Source: Nonomuraea muscovyensis (GTDB lineage: Bacteria; Actinomycetota; Actinomycetes; Streptosporangiales; Streptosporangiaceae). Taken from it: a DNA stretch of 64,000 nt. The stretch is from the NCBI RefSeq assembly GCF_014207745.1, contig NZ_JACHJB010000002.1:744001-808000 (forward strand). Direction: 5' to 3'. The position numbers and the translations under genes were made by a program. The notes beneath the pieces are model-generated. The model was given only the letters and a program-made list of their open reading frames with translations, searched no databases and had not been told where the DNA came from. Below are positions 24,861-32,549 of the stretch, piece after piece (within the stretch, counting starts at the first letter, position 1; each line of letters opens with the position of its first letter).

Positions 24861-25619
24861 TCACCGGTTGTAGAGCCTGCGTGCCGACAGATAGCCGACC
24901 AGGGCGATGCCCGCGCTCCATGCAGCCGCCTCCAGGAAGCTGGACCCGGCCGGACGCCCGGCCAGCAGCGCGCGCAGCGTCTCGATGACAGGCGTGGCCG
25001 GCTGGTGCTCGGCGAACCAGCGCAAACCGGACGGCATCGACTCGGTCGGGACGAAACCGCTGCCGAGGAACGGCAGCAGCATCAGCGGCATCGGCAGGTT
25101 GCTGGCCGTGGCCACGTTCTTGGTGACCATGGCGAGCGCGACCGACAGCCAGGTGATGGCGAAGGTGAACATGGCCAGCGCACCGACCACACCGAGCCAG
25201 TCCAGCACCGAGGCGGACGGGCGGAACCCGATCAGCAACGCCACCACGGTCACCACGGCGATCGCGAGGAACGTCTGCACCATCGCCCCGAGTACGTGCC
25301 CGGTGAGCACCGAGACGCGGGCGATGGCCATGGTCTTGAACCTGGCGATGATGCCCTCGGTCATGTCGGTCGCCACCGAGATCGCGGTCCCCTGCGCGGC
25401 CCCGACGATCGTCGTGATCATGATGCCGGGGGTGAGGTAACCGACGTAGGCGGCGCGGTCGGCGCCGATGCCCGCACCCATGGTGCCGCCGAAGACGTAG
25501 ACGAACAGCAACAGGAACACCACGGGCACGGACGCGAACGTGAGGATCAGCGTGGGGTAGCGCCAGATGTGTTTGACCTGGCGCCGCAGCATCGTCGCCG
25601 AGTCGGTGATCGCTCTCAT
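24861..25619 (-). CDS. ABC-2 type permease (DrrB-like)
   Basis: A 252-residue membrane subunit with six predicted helices and the ABC-2 pattern (IWRYPTLILTFASVPVVFLLLFVYVFGG, YVGYLTPGIMITTIVGAAQGTAISVATDMTEGIIARFKTMAIAR, GSGFVPTESMPSGLRWFAEHQPATPVIETLRALL), as in the daunorubicin-resistance exporter subunit DrrB. ATG 25619 overlaps the ATPase stop (ATGA). Together with the upstream ATPase it should form a drug or lipid exporter in the cell membrane. Confidence 0.88.
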   Translation of the reverse strand: MRAITDSATMLRRQVKHIWRYPTLILTFASVPVVFLLLFVYVFGGTMGAGIGADRAAYVGYLTPGIMITTIVGAAQGTAISVATDMTEGIIARFKTMAIARVSVLTGHVLGAMVQTFLAIAVVTVVALLIGFRPSASVLDWLGVVGALAMFTFAITWLSVALAMVTKNVATASNLPMPLMLLPFLGSGFVPTESMPSGLRWFAEHQPATPVIETLRALLAGRPAGSSFLEAAAWSAGIALVGYLSARRLYNR

Positions 25620-26569
25620 CGGGAGGGCTCCTTGGTCGAGGGCTCCTGGGTCAGGGTGAGGAAGACGTCGTCCAGGTCGGGGGTGTGCACCGACAGCTCG
25701 GCGACGTCGATGGCATGCGTGTCCAGCCACTCCAGGAGCTTCCTCAGCGTCCCGACTCCGCCGGCGTCGGGGATCTGGACGGTGAGCGCCGCGTCGTTGC
25801 TGGAGGTGGCGCCGACGTGGCCGGCCGCCCTGCGGTACCCGTCGGGGTCGGCGAAGCGCACGACGATGTGACCGCCGGGGACCATTCGCTTGAGCTCCTC
25901 AGGGGTGCCCTCGGCCACCAGCCGGCCCTGGCTGAGCAGCGCGATGCGGTCGGCGAGTTCGTCGGCCTCCTCCAGGTATTGGGTGGTCAGGAAGATGGTC
26001 ACGCCGTCCTGCTGAACGAGGTCCCTGACGATCTGCCACATGGTGCGGCGGCTGCGCGGATCCAGGCCCGCGGTCGGTTCGTCGAGGAAGATGAGCTTGG
26101 GCGTGCCGACCATGGTCATGGCGAGGTCGAGCCGGCGGCGCATGCCGCCCGAGTAGGTGACCGCGGGCTTGCGCGCGGCGTCGGTGAGGTCGAAGCGCTC
26201 CAGCAGTTCGCGGACGCGTGTGCGGCCCTTGGCGCGGCCGAGGTGGAGCAGGTCGGCCATGAGCCGCAGGTTCTCCTCGCCGGTGAGGAAGCTGTCGACC
26301 GCGGAGAACTGGCCGGTGACGCCGATCGCGGCACGCACCTCGTCGGGTTCCTCGGCCAGGTCGTGCCCGGCGACCCAGATCTCGCCCGCGTCGGCCTTGA
26401 TCAGGGTGGACAGGATCTGCACTGCGGTGGTCTTGCCCGCGCCGTTCGGGCCGAGCAGCGAGAAGACGGCGCCCCGCGGGATGGTGAGGTCGATACCGTC
26501 CAGGACGCGGTGGGCGCCGTAGGACTTACGCAGCCCCGTCACCGAGACGAAGGTTCGCATCGCGTTCAC
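25616..26569 (-). CDS. ABC exporter ATPase (DrrA-like)
   Basis: A 317-residue ATPase with Walker A (GPNGAGKTT), Q-loop region, signature YSGGMRRRLDLAM, Walker B (LIFLDEPTAGLD), H-loop (LTTQYLEEAD) and the C-terminal regulatory domain typical of DrrA. It overlaps the P450 gene by 4 bp (GTGA at 26569-26566); an in-frame ATG at 26560 is an alternative start. Partner of the ABC-2 permease encoded downstream. Confidence 0.9.
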   Translation of the reverse strand: MNAMRTFVSVTGLRKSYGAHRVLDGIDLTIPRGAVFSLLGPNGAGKTTAVQILSTLIKADAGEIWVAGHDLAEEPDEVRAAIGVTGQFSAVDSFLTGEENLRLMADLLHLGRAKGRTRVRELLERFDLTDAARKPAVTYSGGMRRRLDLAMTMVGTPKLIFLDEPTAGLDPRSRRTMWQIVRDLVQQDGVTIFLTTQYLEEADELADRIALLSQGRLVAEGTPEELKRMVPGGHIVVRFADPDGYRRAAGHVGATSSNDAALTVQIPDAGGVGTLRKLLEWLDTHAIDVAELSVHTPDLDDVFLTLTQEPSTKEPSR

Positions 26570-27627
26570 CCCTGACCCCAGGTGACGGGCAGGCTGTGCA
26601 CGCCGTACACCTGCGAGGGGTCGGTGCGCAGCGACAGCTCTTCAGCCGGTACGGCGAGCCGCAGCGTCGGGAAGCGGCTGAGCAGCGCGGGAAACGCGAC
26701 CCGCATCTCGATGCGGGCGAGCTGCTGACCGAGGCACTGATGGACGCCGTGGCCGAAGGCCAGATACCCGGCGGCCGAGCGGCGCAGATCGAGCACGTCG
26801 GGGCCTGCGAACCTGGCCGGGTCCCTGTTGGCGGCGTTGATCGCGATGACGACCGTGTCGCCCGCCTTGAGCTGCCTGCCGCCGAGCTCCACGTCCTCCA
26901 GCACGCCGCGCATACCGGTGGCGGCGACGGACAGGTAACGCAGCAGCTCCTCCTCGTCGGTCAGGTCGCCGCCGGTGGCCAGGTCGCTGAGCAGGTCGTC
27001 GGTCGGCTTGGCCCGCTTGGCGAGCGCGAGCTCGCGCAGGTAGGTGCCGAGCTCGACGAAGGCGGCGTACTGCGCCTCAGCGGTCCCGGCGTCCGGCAGG
27101 GCCCGGGTGGAGCCCTGGAACCGGTCGCGGTCCTCGTACGGCACGCCGAGCAGCTCACAGATCATCAGCGCCGGAACCGGCTGCGTGAAGACGTCGACGA
27201 GGTCGGCGGGCGGCCCCTGCCGCTCCATCGCGTCAAGCCGCTCACGGGTGATCTCGGTGACCCGCTCGGTGAGCAGGTTCATCCTGCGGACGGTGAACGC
27301 GCCCGCCAGCAGCTTGCGGAAGCGGGTGTGCCGGGGTGCGTCCATGCCGGTCAGATCGCCGACGGGGGCGGGCGGCAGGTGGCCGCCCGCCAGGGGGTGG
27401 TAGTGGGTTTCGTAGCGGGAGCTGAACCGCGGGTCGGCGAGGATCTGGCGGACCAGGTCGTATCCGGTGATCATCCAGACGCCGGGGGCGCCCTCGGGCG
27501 CGGCCAGGCGGGCGATCGGCTGCTCAGCGCGCAGGGCGGTGAGCGAGGGGGCGGGATCGAAGGGACAGGCGGGTGCGCGGTCGAGGGACGGAGCGACCGG
27601 CTCATCACGATAGTACGCATTCGACAC
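26566..27627 (-). CDS. Cytochrome P450 lacking the I-helix (internal deletion)
   Basis: A 353-residue bacterial class P450 with the heme-ligand loop FGHGVHQCLG (C298), the K-helix ExxR (E227-LL-R230) and N-terminal CYP105/107-like features (DLTGMDAPRHTRFRKLL). Usual length is about 400. Sequence passes from LATGGDLTDEE directly to ELLRYLSVAATG, so about 45-50 residues with the oxygen-binding I-helix motif (AGxET) are missing, in frame. The deletion probably arose at repeated GAGGAG codons. The enzyme is likely inactive as an oxygenase. GTG 27627 has a -10-like TAGCTT 6 nt upstream. First gene of the operon. Confidence 0.82.
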   Translation of the reverse strand: MSNAYYRDEPVAPSLDRAPACPFDPAPSLTALRAEQPIARLAAPEGAPGVWMITGYDLVRQILADPRFSSRYETHYHPLAGGHLPPAPVGDLTGMDAPRHTRFRKLLAGAFTVRRMNLLTERVTEITRERLDAMERQGPPADLVDVFTQPVPALMICELLGVPYEDRDRFQGSTRALPDAGTAEAQYAAFVELGTYLRELALAKRAKPTDDLLSDLATGGDLTDEEELLRYLSVAATGMRGVLEDVELGGRQLKAGDTVVIAINAANRDPARFAGPDVLDLRRSAAGYLAFGHGVHQCLGQQLARIEMRVAFPALLSRFPTLRLAVPAEELSLRTDPSQVYGVHSLPVTWGQG

Positions 27628-27630
27628 GAT

Positions 27631-27650
27631 TGAAAGCTACGTTGCTTTCA
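27631..27650. promoter_or_regulatory. Operator dyad on the P450 promoter
   Basis: TGAAAGC, 6-nt spacer, GCTTTCA: a perfect 7-bp dyad overlapping the -10-like TAGCTT (27634-27639, minus strand) of the P450 gene. Probably bound by the divergent GbsR/MarR-like regulator or another local regulator. Confidence 0.55.
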
Positions 27651-27724
27651 GAAATTCTGTCAATCAATCGATCCACATAAGCACAGGTCAAAGCCGAAAT
27701 ACTGATGCGTTGACGCTGGAGCTG

Positions 27725-27745
27725 AATGCAATGAAACATTGCATT
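27725..27745. promoter_or_regulatory. 21-bp perfect dyad upstream of the GbsR/MarR-like gene
   Basis: AATGCAATG, AAA, CATTGCATT: perfect 9-bp arms, 28 bp before the ATG of the regulator. It is unlike the dyad at the P450 promoter, so the two ends of this intergenic region may be read by different proteins. Confidence 0.6.
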
Positions 27746-27773
27746 GCGTGGCGCCGAACGCAATAGTGGTGTC

Positions 27774-28457
27774 ATGCCAGAAGGAAGGTTGACCCGGCAG
27801 GACCGCCAGCGCATCGCGACCGGCCTCGCCGAAGGCCGCTCCTACGCCGAGATCGCCAGGCGGCTGGACCGGCCGACCTCGACGATCAGCCGTGAGGTCG
27901 GCCGCAACGGCGGCCCCGGCGACTACCGCCCCGAGCGGGCGCACCAGGCGGCGGCGCGGCGGGCACGGCGCGGCACCCCGGCCCGTTCGCCCGAGGCCGA
28001 ACCCCAGGACCGCAAGGTCTTCGAGGTGGAAGAGGGAGCCGTCGAGCTGGCGGTCGGGATGGGCCTGCCGAAGATGGTGGCGCGCGTGCTCATCGGCCTG
28101 TGGCTGAGCGAGGACGGCAGGCTCACTGCGGCCGAGCTGTCGCGCGGGCTGAAAGTCAGTCCTGCCTCGATCTCCATGGCGGTGGGCTACCTGACCCAGC
28201 AGGGGTTGATCAGGCGCGAGCGTGATCCGCAGCGGCGGCGCGACATCTACGTGGTCGACGACGACGCCTGGTACCACTCGACGGTGATCAGCGCGCGGCA
28301 GACGCTCGCGGCGGCGGAGATCACGAAGGCGGCGGGGCGGACGCTCGGGCTCGACACGCCCGTGGGACGCCGCCTGGCCAGGGGCGGTGCGTTCCTGGAG
28401 CGGATCAGCCTGGACGCTCTGGCGTCGGCCGAACGCTGGCGCGACCTCCCACCGTGA
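27774..28457 (+). CDS. Regulator with IS30-type HTH and GbsR/MarR winged helix
   Basis: A 227-residue protein with two DNA-binding modules: an N-terminal HTH_38 (residues 1-55, LTRQDRQRIATGLAEGRSYAEIARRLDRPTSTISREVGRNGG), as in IS30 transposases, and a GbsR/MarR-like winged helix (about 85-165, LIGLWLSEDGRLTAAELSRGLKVSPASISMAVGYLTQQGLIRRERDPQRRR). This architecture is known from actinomycete regulators beside transporter genes. AATAGT lies 6 nt before the ATG. It is divergent from the P450-ABC operon and is its likely regulator. Confidence 0.82.
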   Translation: MPEGRLTRQDRQRIATGLAEGRSYAEIARRLDRPTSTISREVGRNGGPGDYRPERAHQAAARRARRGTPARSPEAEPQDRKVFEVEEGAVELAVGMGLPKMVARVLIGLWLSEDGRLTAAELSRGLKVSPASISMAVGYLTQQGLIRRERDPQRRRDIYVVDDDAWYHSTVISARQTLAAAEITKAAGRTLGLDTPVGRRLARGGAFLERISLDALASAERWRDLPP

Positions 28458-28458
28458 T

Positions 28459-28693
28459 CAGACCGCAGGGATTGTGCCCCGGCCATCACCGCTGTCGTCC
28501 AATCGCCCCTCAACGCCCACGAGGCCCTGTTCGACCCGTCGAGATCGGCGAGTCCTGGCGCCAGCTGGAAACCATCGAGGTGCTCGGGGCCTGGGCCATG
28601 CTCGGCCTGCTCCTCGCGCCGATCGTCCTGCGCCGGATGGCGCGCCGGGAGTCCGGTTCCAGCGTGGCCAAGCCCCTGCAGCGGATCGGGTAA
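28459..28693 (+). pseudogene. C-terminal remnant of an ABC-2 type permease
   Basis: After the regulator stop, two frames give consecutive fragments: PAITAVVQSPLNAHEALFDPSR, then ESWRQLETIEVLGAWAMLGLLLAPIVLRRMARRESGSSV. They resemble the C-terminal end of actinomycete ABC-2/YhgE-type antibiotic permeases. No upstream part is left; the intervening gene was probably lost by deletion. The remaining 160 bases to 28851 hold nothing recognisable. Confidence 0.5.
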
Positions 28694-28851
28694 CGCGAAC
28701 GAACGAACCCCCGTCCTGCGAACCGATCAGCCGGACGGCCTACCCCGACAGGCACGTGGGCTGGCCGGCAACCAGCCACGCGCCGGTCCACGCGATAGCG
28801 GCCGACCCTCGTTCACCAGTTGGCCCGCCACACCGGGCCACCCAGGCGTCG

Positions 28852-29364
28852 CTACGCCCCCCGCACCGGCTGGCGCAGCAACGTCCGCGGCTCCGGGTCG
28901 TCCAGCGCCGTCAGATACACCTCGTGATGTGGCCCGTTCACCACCAACCCCCGCTCGGCCATGAACTCCTCCATCACCTTCAACGACACATGCTCCTCAC
29001 TGAACGGCCCCGCGTGCAGCACCTCCACGCACTCCCCCTCCGTGACCGTCCGCACCACCACCCGATCCACCGCCGCCCCCGACGGCCGTGTCGCCTCCCG
29101 CGCCCGCTCCAGCACCCCCGGCTCCGGAACCGCCGGCAGCGGCAACAGCAGATGCCACCGCCACAACTCCCGCGGCACCTCCAGCCCCGGCCGATCGTCC
29201 TCGACCCACCACAGCCCTTCCATCGGCCCCGCCGGACCACCCATCGCACCCGCGACCGTGTAGAGCGCCCGGATCGCCGACACGTGCTCGGCACCGCCCG
29301 GCGCACCCATCCCCGTGACGTTCAGACAGGTCACCGGGCCGTACGTGGTCAGTTGAGGGGTCAT
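28852..29364 (-). CDS. GyrI-like small-molecule-binding protein
   Basis: A 170-residue protein of the GyrI-like/effector-binding fold (LTTYGPVTCLNVTGMGAPGG, GLWWVEDDRP, WRWHLLLPLP, CVEVLHAGPFSEEHVSLKVMEEFMAERGLVVNGPHHEVYLT). It has no HTH of its own. ATG 29364 overlaps the stop of the upstream MerR gene (ATGA), and that MerR protein also ends in a GyrI-like domain, so the two may bind related ligands. Confidence 0.78.
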   Translation of the reverse strand: MTPQLTTYGPVTCLNVTGMGAPGGAEHVSAIRALYTVAGAMGGPAGPMEGLWWVEDDRPGLEVPRELWRWHLLLPLPAVPEPGVLERAREATRPSGAAVDRVVVRTVTEGECVEVLHAGPFSEEHVSLKVMEEFMAERGLVVNGPHHEVYLTALDDPEPRTLLRQPVRGA

Positions 29365-30182
29365 CGTTCCTCCAGACAGATCATGAGATGAGTGACAAGC
29401 TGGTCAGGCGAGGTGACGGCCGGATCCGACACGTACACCTCACGAATCGGACCGCGCGGCTCGTGACGCCGCTCAGCGCACCACGCCAGCACCGCGTGCG
29501 CGGTCAGGGAGATCTGGTCGTACGGGCCGACATGCGTCGCCGACGCGAACACACCCCCCGGCAACACCTCCACCGAAGCGTCCCCGGACACACCACGCAC
29601 CGACCCCGGAGCGAGCACCAACGCGACCGCCACCTCCACCGAGTCGTCCAGGTCAGTGGGGAACAACCCCACGAACTGCACCGCCGCCCCCTGACCCGGC
29701 GCGGCGATCCCGCCACCGCCCCCGAACGCCAAAGCCGTCAACCGCGCCACCCCGGCCGAGGTGGCACGAGCGACGTCATCAGGACCCGCCGCCCGTTCGC
29801 GCACCACGAGCACCGGGCGCGCCGGCTCCGTCACCAGCCGCACCGGCGCCGACGGCAACCCCTGGGACATCACCCGCTCCAGCGACGCCAACGTACGGCG
29901 GCGCCTGGCCAGCTCGGCCTCCAGATCGTCACGCACCGACTCCAGCGCCCCGGCCGAACCCGACAACACCTCGCCGACCACGCCCAACGGCACGTCCAGC
30001 GACCGCAGCAACCCGATCGACAACGCCGCCCGAGCCTGCGAGGCCCGGTAGTAGCGGTAGCCCGAATCGGCGTCCACGTAAGCCGGCACCAACAGCCCCA
30101 GCTCGTCGTAGTAGCGCAACTGCTTGACGCTCAACCGGCTCAGCCGGGCGAACTGCCCGATCGGCAGCAGATCCTCCTCCAT
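29361..30182 (-). CDS. MerR-family regulator with GyrI-like effector domain
   Basis: A 273-residue regulator: N-terminal MerR HTH (LLPIGQFARLSRLSVKQLRYYDELGLLVPAYVDADSGYRYY), a helical linker (about 80-115), and a C-terminal GyrI-like ligand domain (VFASATHVGPYDQISLTAHAVLAWCAERRHEPRGPIREVY), like BmrR-type multidrug regulators. A MerR-type promoter with an extended spacer lies directly upstream, and the start codon is 6 nt past the -10-like hexamer. Confidence 0.88.
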   Translation of the reverse strand: MEEDLLPIGQFARLSRLSVKQLRYYDELGLLVPAYVDADSGYRYYRASQARAALSIGLLRSLDVPLGVVGEVLSGSAGALESVRDDLEAELARRRRTLASLERVMSQGLPSAPVRLVTEPARPVLVVRERAAGPDDVARATSAGVARLTALAFGGGGGIAAPGQGAAVQFVGLFPTDLDDSVEVAVALVLAPGSVRGVSGDASVEVLPGGVFASATHVGPYDQISLTAHAVLAWCAERRHEPRGPIREVYVSDPAVTSPDQLVTHLMICLEER

Positions 30183-30188
30183 GCCTCC

Positions 30189-30220
30189 AGCATGGGGTCT
30201 CCCCCCGTGGGAGAGTCCAA
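30189..30220 (-). promoter_or_regulatory. MerR-type promoter, minus strand
   Basis: On the minus strand TTGGAC (-35) is followed, after 20 nt containing the dyad TCTCCC/GGGAGA, by CATGCT (-10-like); the MerR gene start codon comes 6 nt later. The over-long spacer with a central dyad is the hallmark of MerR-controlled promoters. Confidence 0.6.
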
Positions 30221-30223
30221 CCG

Positions 30224-30254
30224 TTGACCCTCACGCCGCGTGAGGGTGCAGGCT
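30224..30254 (+). promoter_or_regulatory. MerR-type promoter with perfect 9-bp dyad, plus strand
   Basis: TTGACC (30224-30229), exactly 19 nt, then CAGGCT (30249-30254). Inside is ACCCTCACG, 3 nt, CGTGAGGGT, a perfect dyad (30227-30247). ATG 30261 follows the -10 by 6 nt, so the transcript is probably leaderless. Predicted autoregulatory site of the TipAS regulator. Confidence 0.75.
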
Positions 30255-30260
30255 GGCAGC

Positions 30261-31022
30261 ATGAGCTTCTCCGTGGGACAGGTGTCCCGCCTGGCCGGCA
30301 TCACCGTCCGCACCCTGCACCACTATGACGAGATCGGCCTGCTCAGCCCCAGCGAGCGCACCCGGGCCGGCTACCGCCGCTACACCGACGACGACCTGCT
30401 GCGGCTGCAGCAGGTCCTGCTCTACCGCGAGCTCGGCTTCCCGCTGGAGGAGATCGCCGTCATCCTCGACGAGCCGCGCAGCGACGAGCTGACCCACCTG
30501 CGCCGCCAGCACGAACTGCTCCTGATCAAGTCCGAACGGCTCCGCGACATGATCGCCGCCGTCGAACGCGCCATGGAGGCCCGCACCATGAACATCGAGC
30601 TGACCCCCGAAGAGCGCTTCGAGGTGTTCGGCGACTTCCGGCCCGAGGACCACGACGCCGAGGTCGAACGCCGCTGGGGCGACACCCGGGAGTACGCCGA
30701 GAGCCGCCGCCGCGTCGCCTCCTACACCAAGGCCGACTGGCTGCAGCTCAAGGCCGAGGCCGCGGCGATCACGGAAGAGCTGGCGGCGGCGTTCAAGGCG
30801 GGCCTGCCCGCCGACGGCGAGCAGGCGATGAACCTCGCCGAGCGGCACCGCGGCCACATCAGCCGCTGGTTCTACACCTGCTCGTACGACATCCACCGGT
30901 GTCTGGGCGAGCTGTACGTGACGGACCCGCGCTTCACCGCCACCTTCGACGCGGTCGTGCCCGGCCTGGCGGCCTACTTCCGGGTGGCCATCGACGCCAA
31001 CGCGGACTCCCCCGGCCGCTGA
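30261..31022 (+). CDS. TipA-like MerR regulator with TipAS antibiotic-recognition domain
   Basis: A 253-residue protein: MerR HTH (SVGQVSRLAGITVRTLHHYDEIGLLSPSERTRAGYRRY), dimerisation coiled coil (about 75-115), then a TipAS domain (EERFEVFGDFRPEDHDAEVERRWGDTREYAESRRR, NLAERHRGHISRWFYTCSYDIHRCLGELYVTDPRFTATFD). In Streptomyces TipA, thiopeptides bind covalently in this domain and switch on the promoter. An internal ATG at the coiled-coil end could give a separate TipAS form, as in the family. It has its own MerR-type promoter. Confidence 0.9.
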   Translation: MSFSVGQVSRLAGITVRTLHHYDEIGLLSPSERTRAGYRRYTDDDLLRLQQVLLYRELGFPLEEIAVILDEPRSDELTHLRRQHELLLIKSERLRDMIAAVERAMEARTMNIELTPEERFEVFGDFRPEDHDAEVERRWGDTREYAESRRRVASYTKADWLQLKAEAAAITEELAAAFKAGLPADGEQAMNLAERHRGHISRWFYTCSYDIHRCLGELYVTDPRFTATFDAVVPGLAAYFRVAIDANADSPGR

Positions 31023-31067
31023 GGCCTTTCGGGTTGGGTGATGATCATTTTTACACCGAGCCCACGG

Positions 31068-31085
31068 CTTTACATTGTAGATTTC
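31068..31085. repeat. 18-bp dispersed repeat, copy 1
   Basis: CTTTACATTGTAGATTTC, identical to 55779-55796 and AT-rich against the background. Here it covers the last codons and stop of the disrupted hydrolase gene. Confidence 0.6.
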
Positions 31086-31590
31086 AAGAAGGTGGTCAGC
31101 GCCCCGGTCACCTCGGACGGGCGTTCCAGCGGCGCGAGATGTCCGGTGCGCGGCAGGTCCAGGCGGCGCGCCCCCGCGATGCCCTCGGCCAGCAGCCCCG
31201 AGACCGCCTGGATGCCCGGCACGTCCGAGCGCCCGTTGACCACCAGCGCCGGCACGGCGATCTCGGACAGGCGCCGCGCAGCGGGCGGGTCGAGATGGCG
31301 TTCGGTCGCGCGCGGGCCGGTCCACATGCGATGGAACACCAGCCGGCACATCTCCACCGCCGCCTCCCACACCTCGTCGGCCAGGTCGGCGCGGCCCCGG
31401 TCGGGGCCCGCCACCTGCCACAGAGTGTGCGCGCGGGCCATGGCCAGCACGTCGGCGGGGTCGACGTGCCGGGCGGTGCCGTCGCGGTAGCGTGCCAGCC
31501 GATCGGCCGGCACGGAGCTGTGGACGCGTTCGCGGGCCTGGGCCAGCATCTCGTCGGGCCACGGGTGGCCGGGCAGGCCCGAGCCGATCA
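31070..31590 (-). pseudogene. Alpha/beta hydrolase, C-terminal part, split by TnB
   Basis: The 3' half of a hydrolase gene whose 5' half is at 42747-43094. It carries the acid (VVNGRSDVPG) and catalytic His (LPRTGHLAPLERP). Its 5' end is the 5-bp duplication GATCA (31586-31590) next to the TnB left end. Joining 43094-42747 to 31585-31070 gives an open frame of 287 residues through LALIGSGLPGHPWPDE, so the gene was intact before insertion. Confidence 0.88.
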
Positions 31591-31634
31591 TGGGTATCGG
31601 TAAGAGTCGTGCAACCAGGTACACCCGTTTGAGT
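31591..31634 (+). repeat. TnB left terminal inverted repeat
   Basis: Pairs with 42703-42746. After the outer 8 bases (TGGGTATC here, GGGTTGCC at the other end) the next 36 bases differ at one position. Confidence 0.88.
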
Positions 31635-31654
31635 TCGCCCAGATCCGCGGTGCC

Positions 31655-32374
31655 CTATTGATCGGTGGGGAGGCGTCCGACGGCGTCTTCGAGGTCGGCG
31701 TGGGTGGGCAGGGTGTACCGGCGGGTGGTGTCGAGGCGGGCGTGGCCGAGTAGTTCGGCGACGACGACGATGTCGACGCCCGCGCGCAGCAGGTTGGTGG
31801 CGAGGGTGTGCCGGAGGATGTGGGCGGATAGGGCGAGGGCGTCGGCGTCGTCGAGGATGTCGGCGTCGGTGGCGAGTTCGTCGACGAGCTGGTCGACGGC
31901 CCGGGTCGACAGGCGTCCGCCGCGGCGGTTGAGGAGCAGGGCGGGGTTGTCGGCCGCGCCGGGCCAGGACGCGCGCTCGGTGCGCCACTCGGTGACCGAG
32001 GCGCGGGCGGTGCCGTCCAGCAGCGGGATCTCGCGGGAGGTCTCACCCTTGCCAGAGCGGACGATGACCTTGCCCTTGCGGGCCGAGAGCGGGATGTCGT
32101 TGTCGTCCAGGGCGACGAGCTCGGCGATTCGGACGCCGGAGTAGAACAGCAGCCGGCCGATCGCGCGGTCGCGGGCGAGGGGGCGGCGTTCGACGGCGCG
32201 CAAGTGCCGCTTCTGCTGGCGGGCGTCCAGGGCGCGGGGCGCGAGTTTGGGCGCGTCGTCACGGCGGACGATCGCGGGGCCGAGCCCGAGCTGAGAGAAG
32301 AAGTGGTCCAGCGCGGTGAGGTGGGCGTTCACGGTGTTCGACGCCCGATGCAGGACGGTCTTCATGTGGGTCTT
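31655..32374 (-). pseudogene. tnpI: TnB TnpI-like tyrosine recombinase, C-terminal part
   Basis: This part starts in the core-binding domain (HLTALDHFFSQLGLGPAIVRRDD) and has the complete catalytic set: Arg in YSGVRIAEL, Lys in SGKGETSREIPL, HILRHTLATNL, LLGHARLDTTRRY. It lacks the first 70 or so residues, which are found at 36543-36757 on the far side of TnC. Removing TnC and one GTCTT copy (36757-36543 joined to 32369-31655) restores exactly 310 codons. An ATG at 32363 could still make a truncated catalytic domain. Confidence 0.88.
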
Positions 32375-32375
32375 C

Positions 32376-32465
32376 GGGGCTGATACTGGTGGAATCACCT
32401 ATTCGACTATCGCGAGTTCTCGATGCCAAGGGCCGTGGTAGTGACTTTCCGTGATGTCGGCGGCA
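32376..32465. repeat. Diverged direct repeat, copy A (TnC left end)
   Basis: The left terminal 90 bp of TnC align with about two-thirds identity to 33303-33398 (shared blocks ACTGGTGG, ATTC..CT.TCG..AGTT.TCG and TTCCGTG....CGGCGGC). The two copies bracket the DUF6461 gene. Confidence 0.5.
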
Positions 32466-32549
32466 AGAAGCCGGACTCGCGGGCAGCAGGTGCGCGCGGA
32501 AGGGCGAAGGGGGCCTAACTATGTCGGTAGGGCCTGCCAAGATCGCGAC

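Noticed and set aside
28980..29320. Overlapping Gly/Arg-rich open frames opposite the GyrI-like gene
   Set aside because: Extreme composition and lack of any domain mark them as antisense shadows of high-GC coding DNA.
31655..32374. A complete short tyrosine recombinase
   Set aside because: Its catalytic set is complete, but the core-binding domain is cut at a GTCTT duplication and the missing part lies at 36543-36757.
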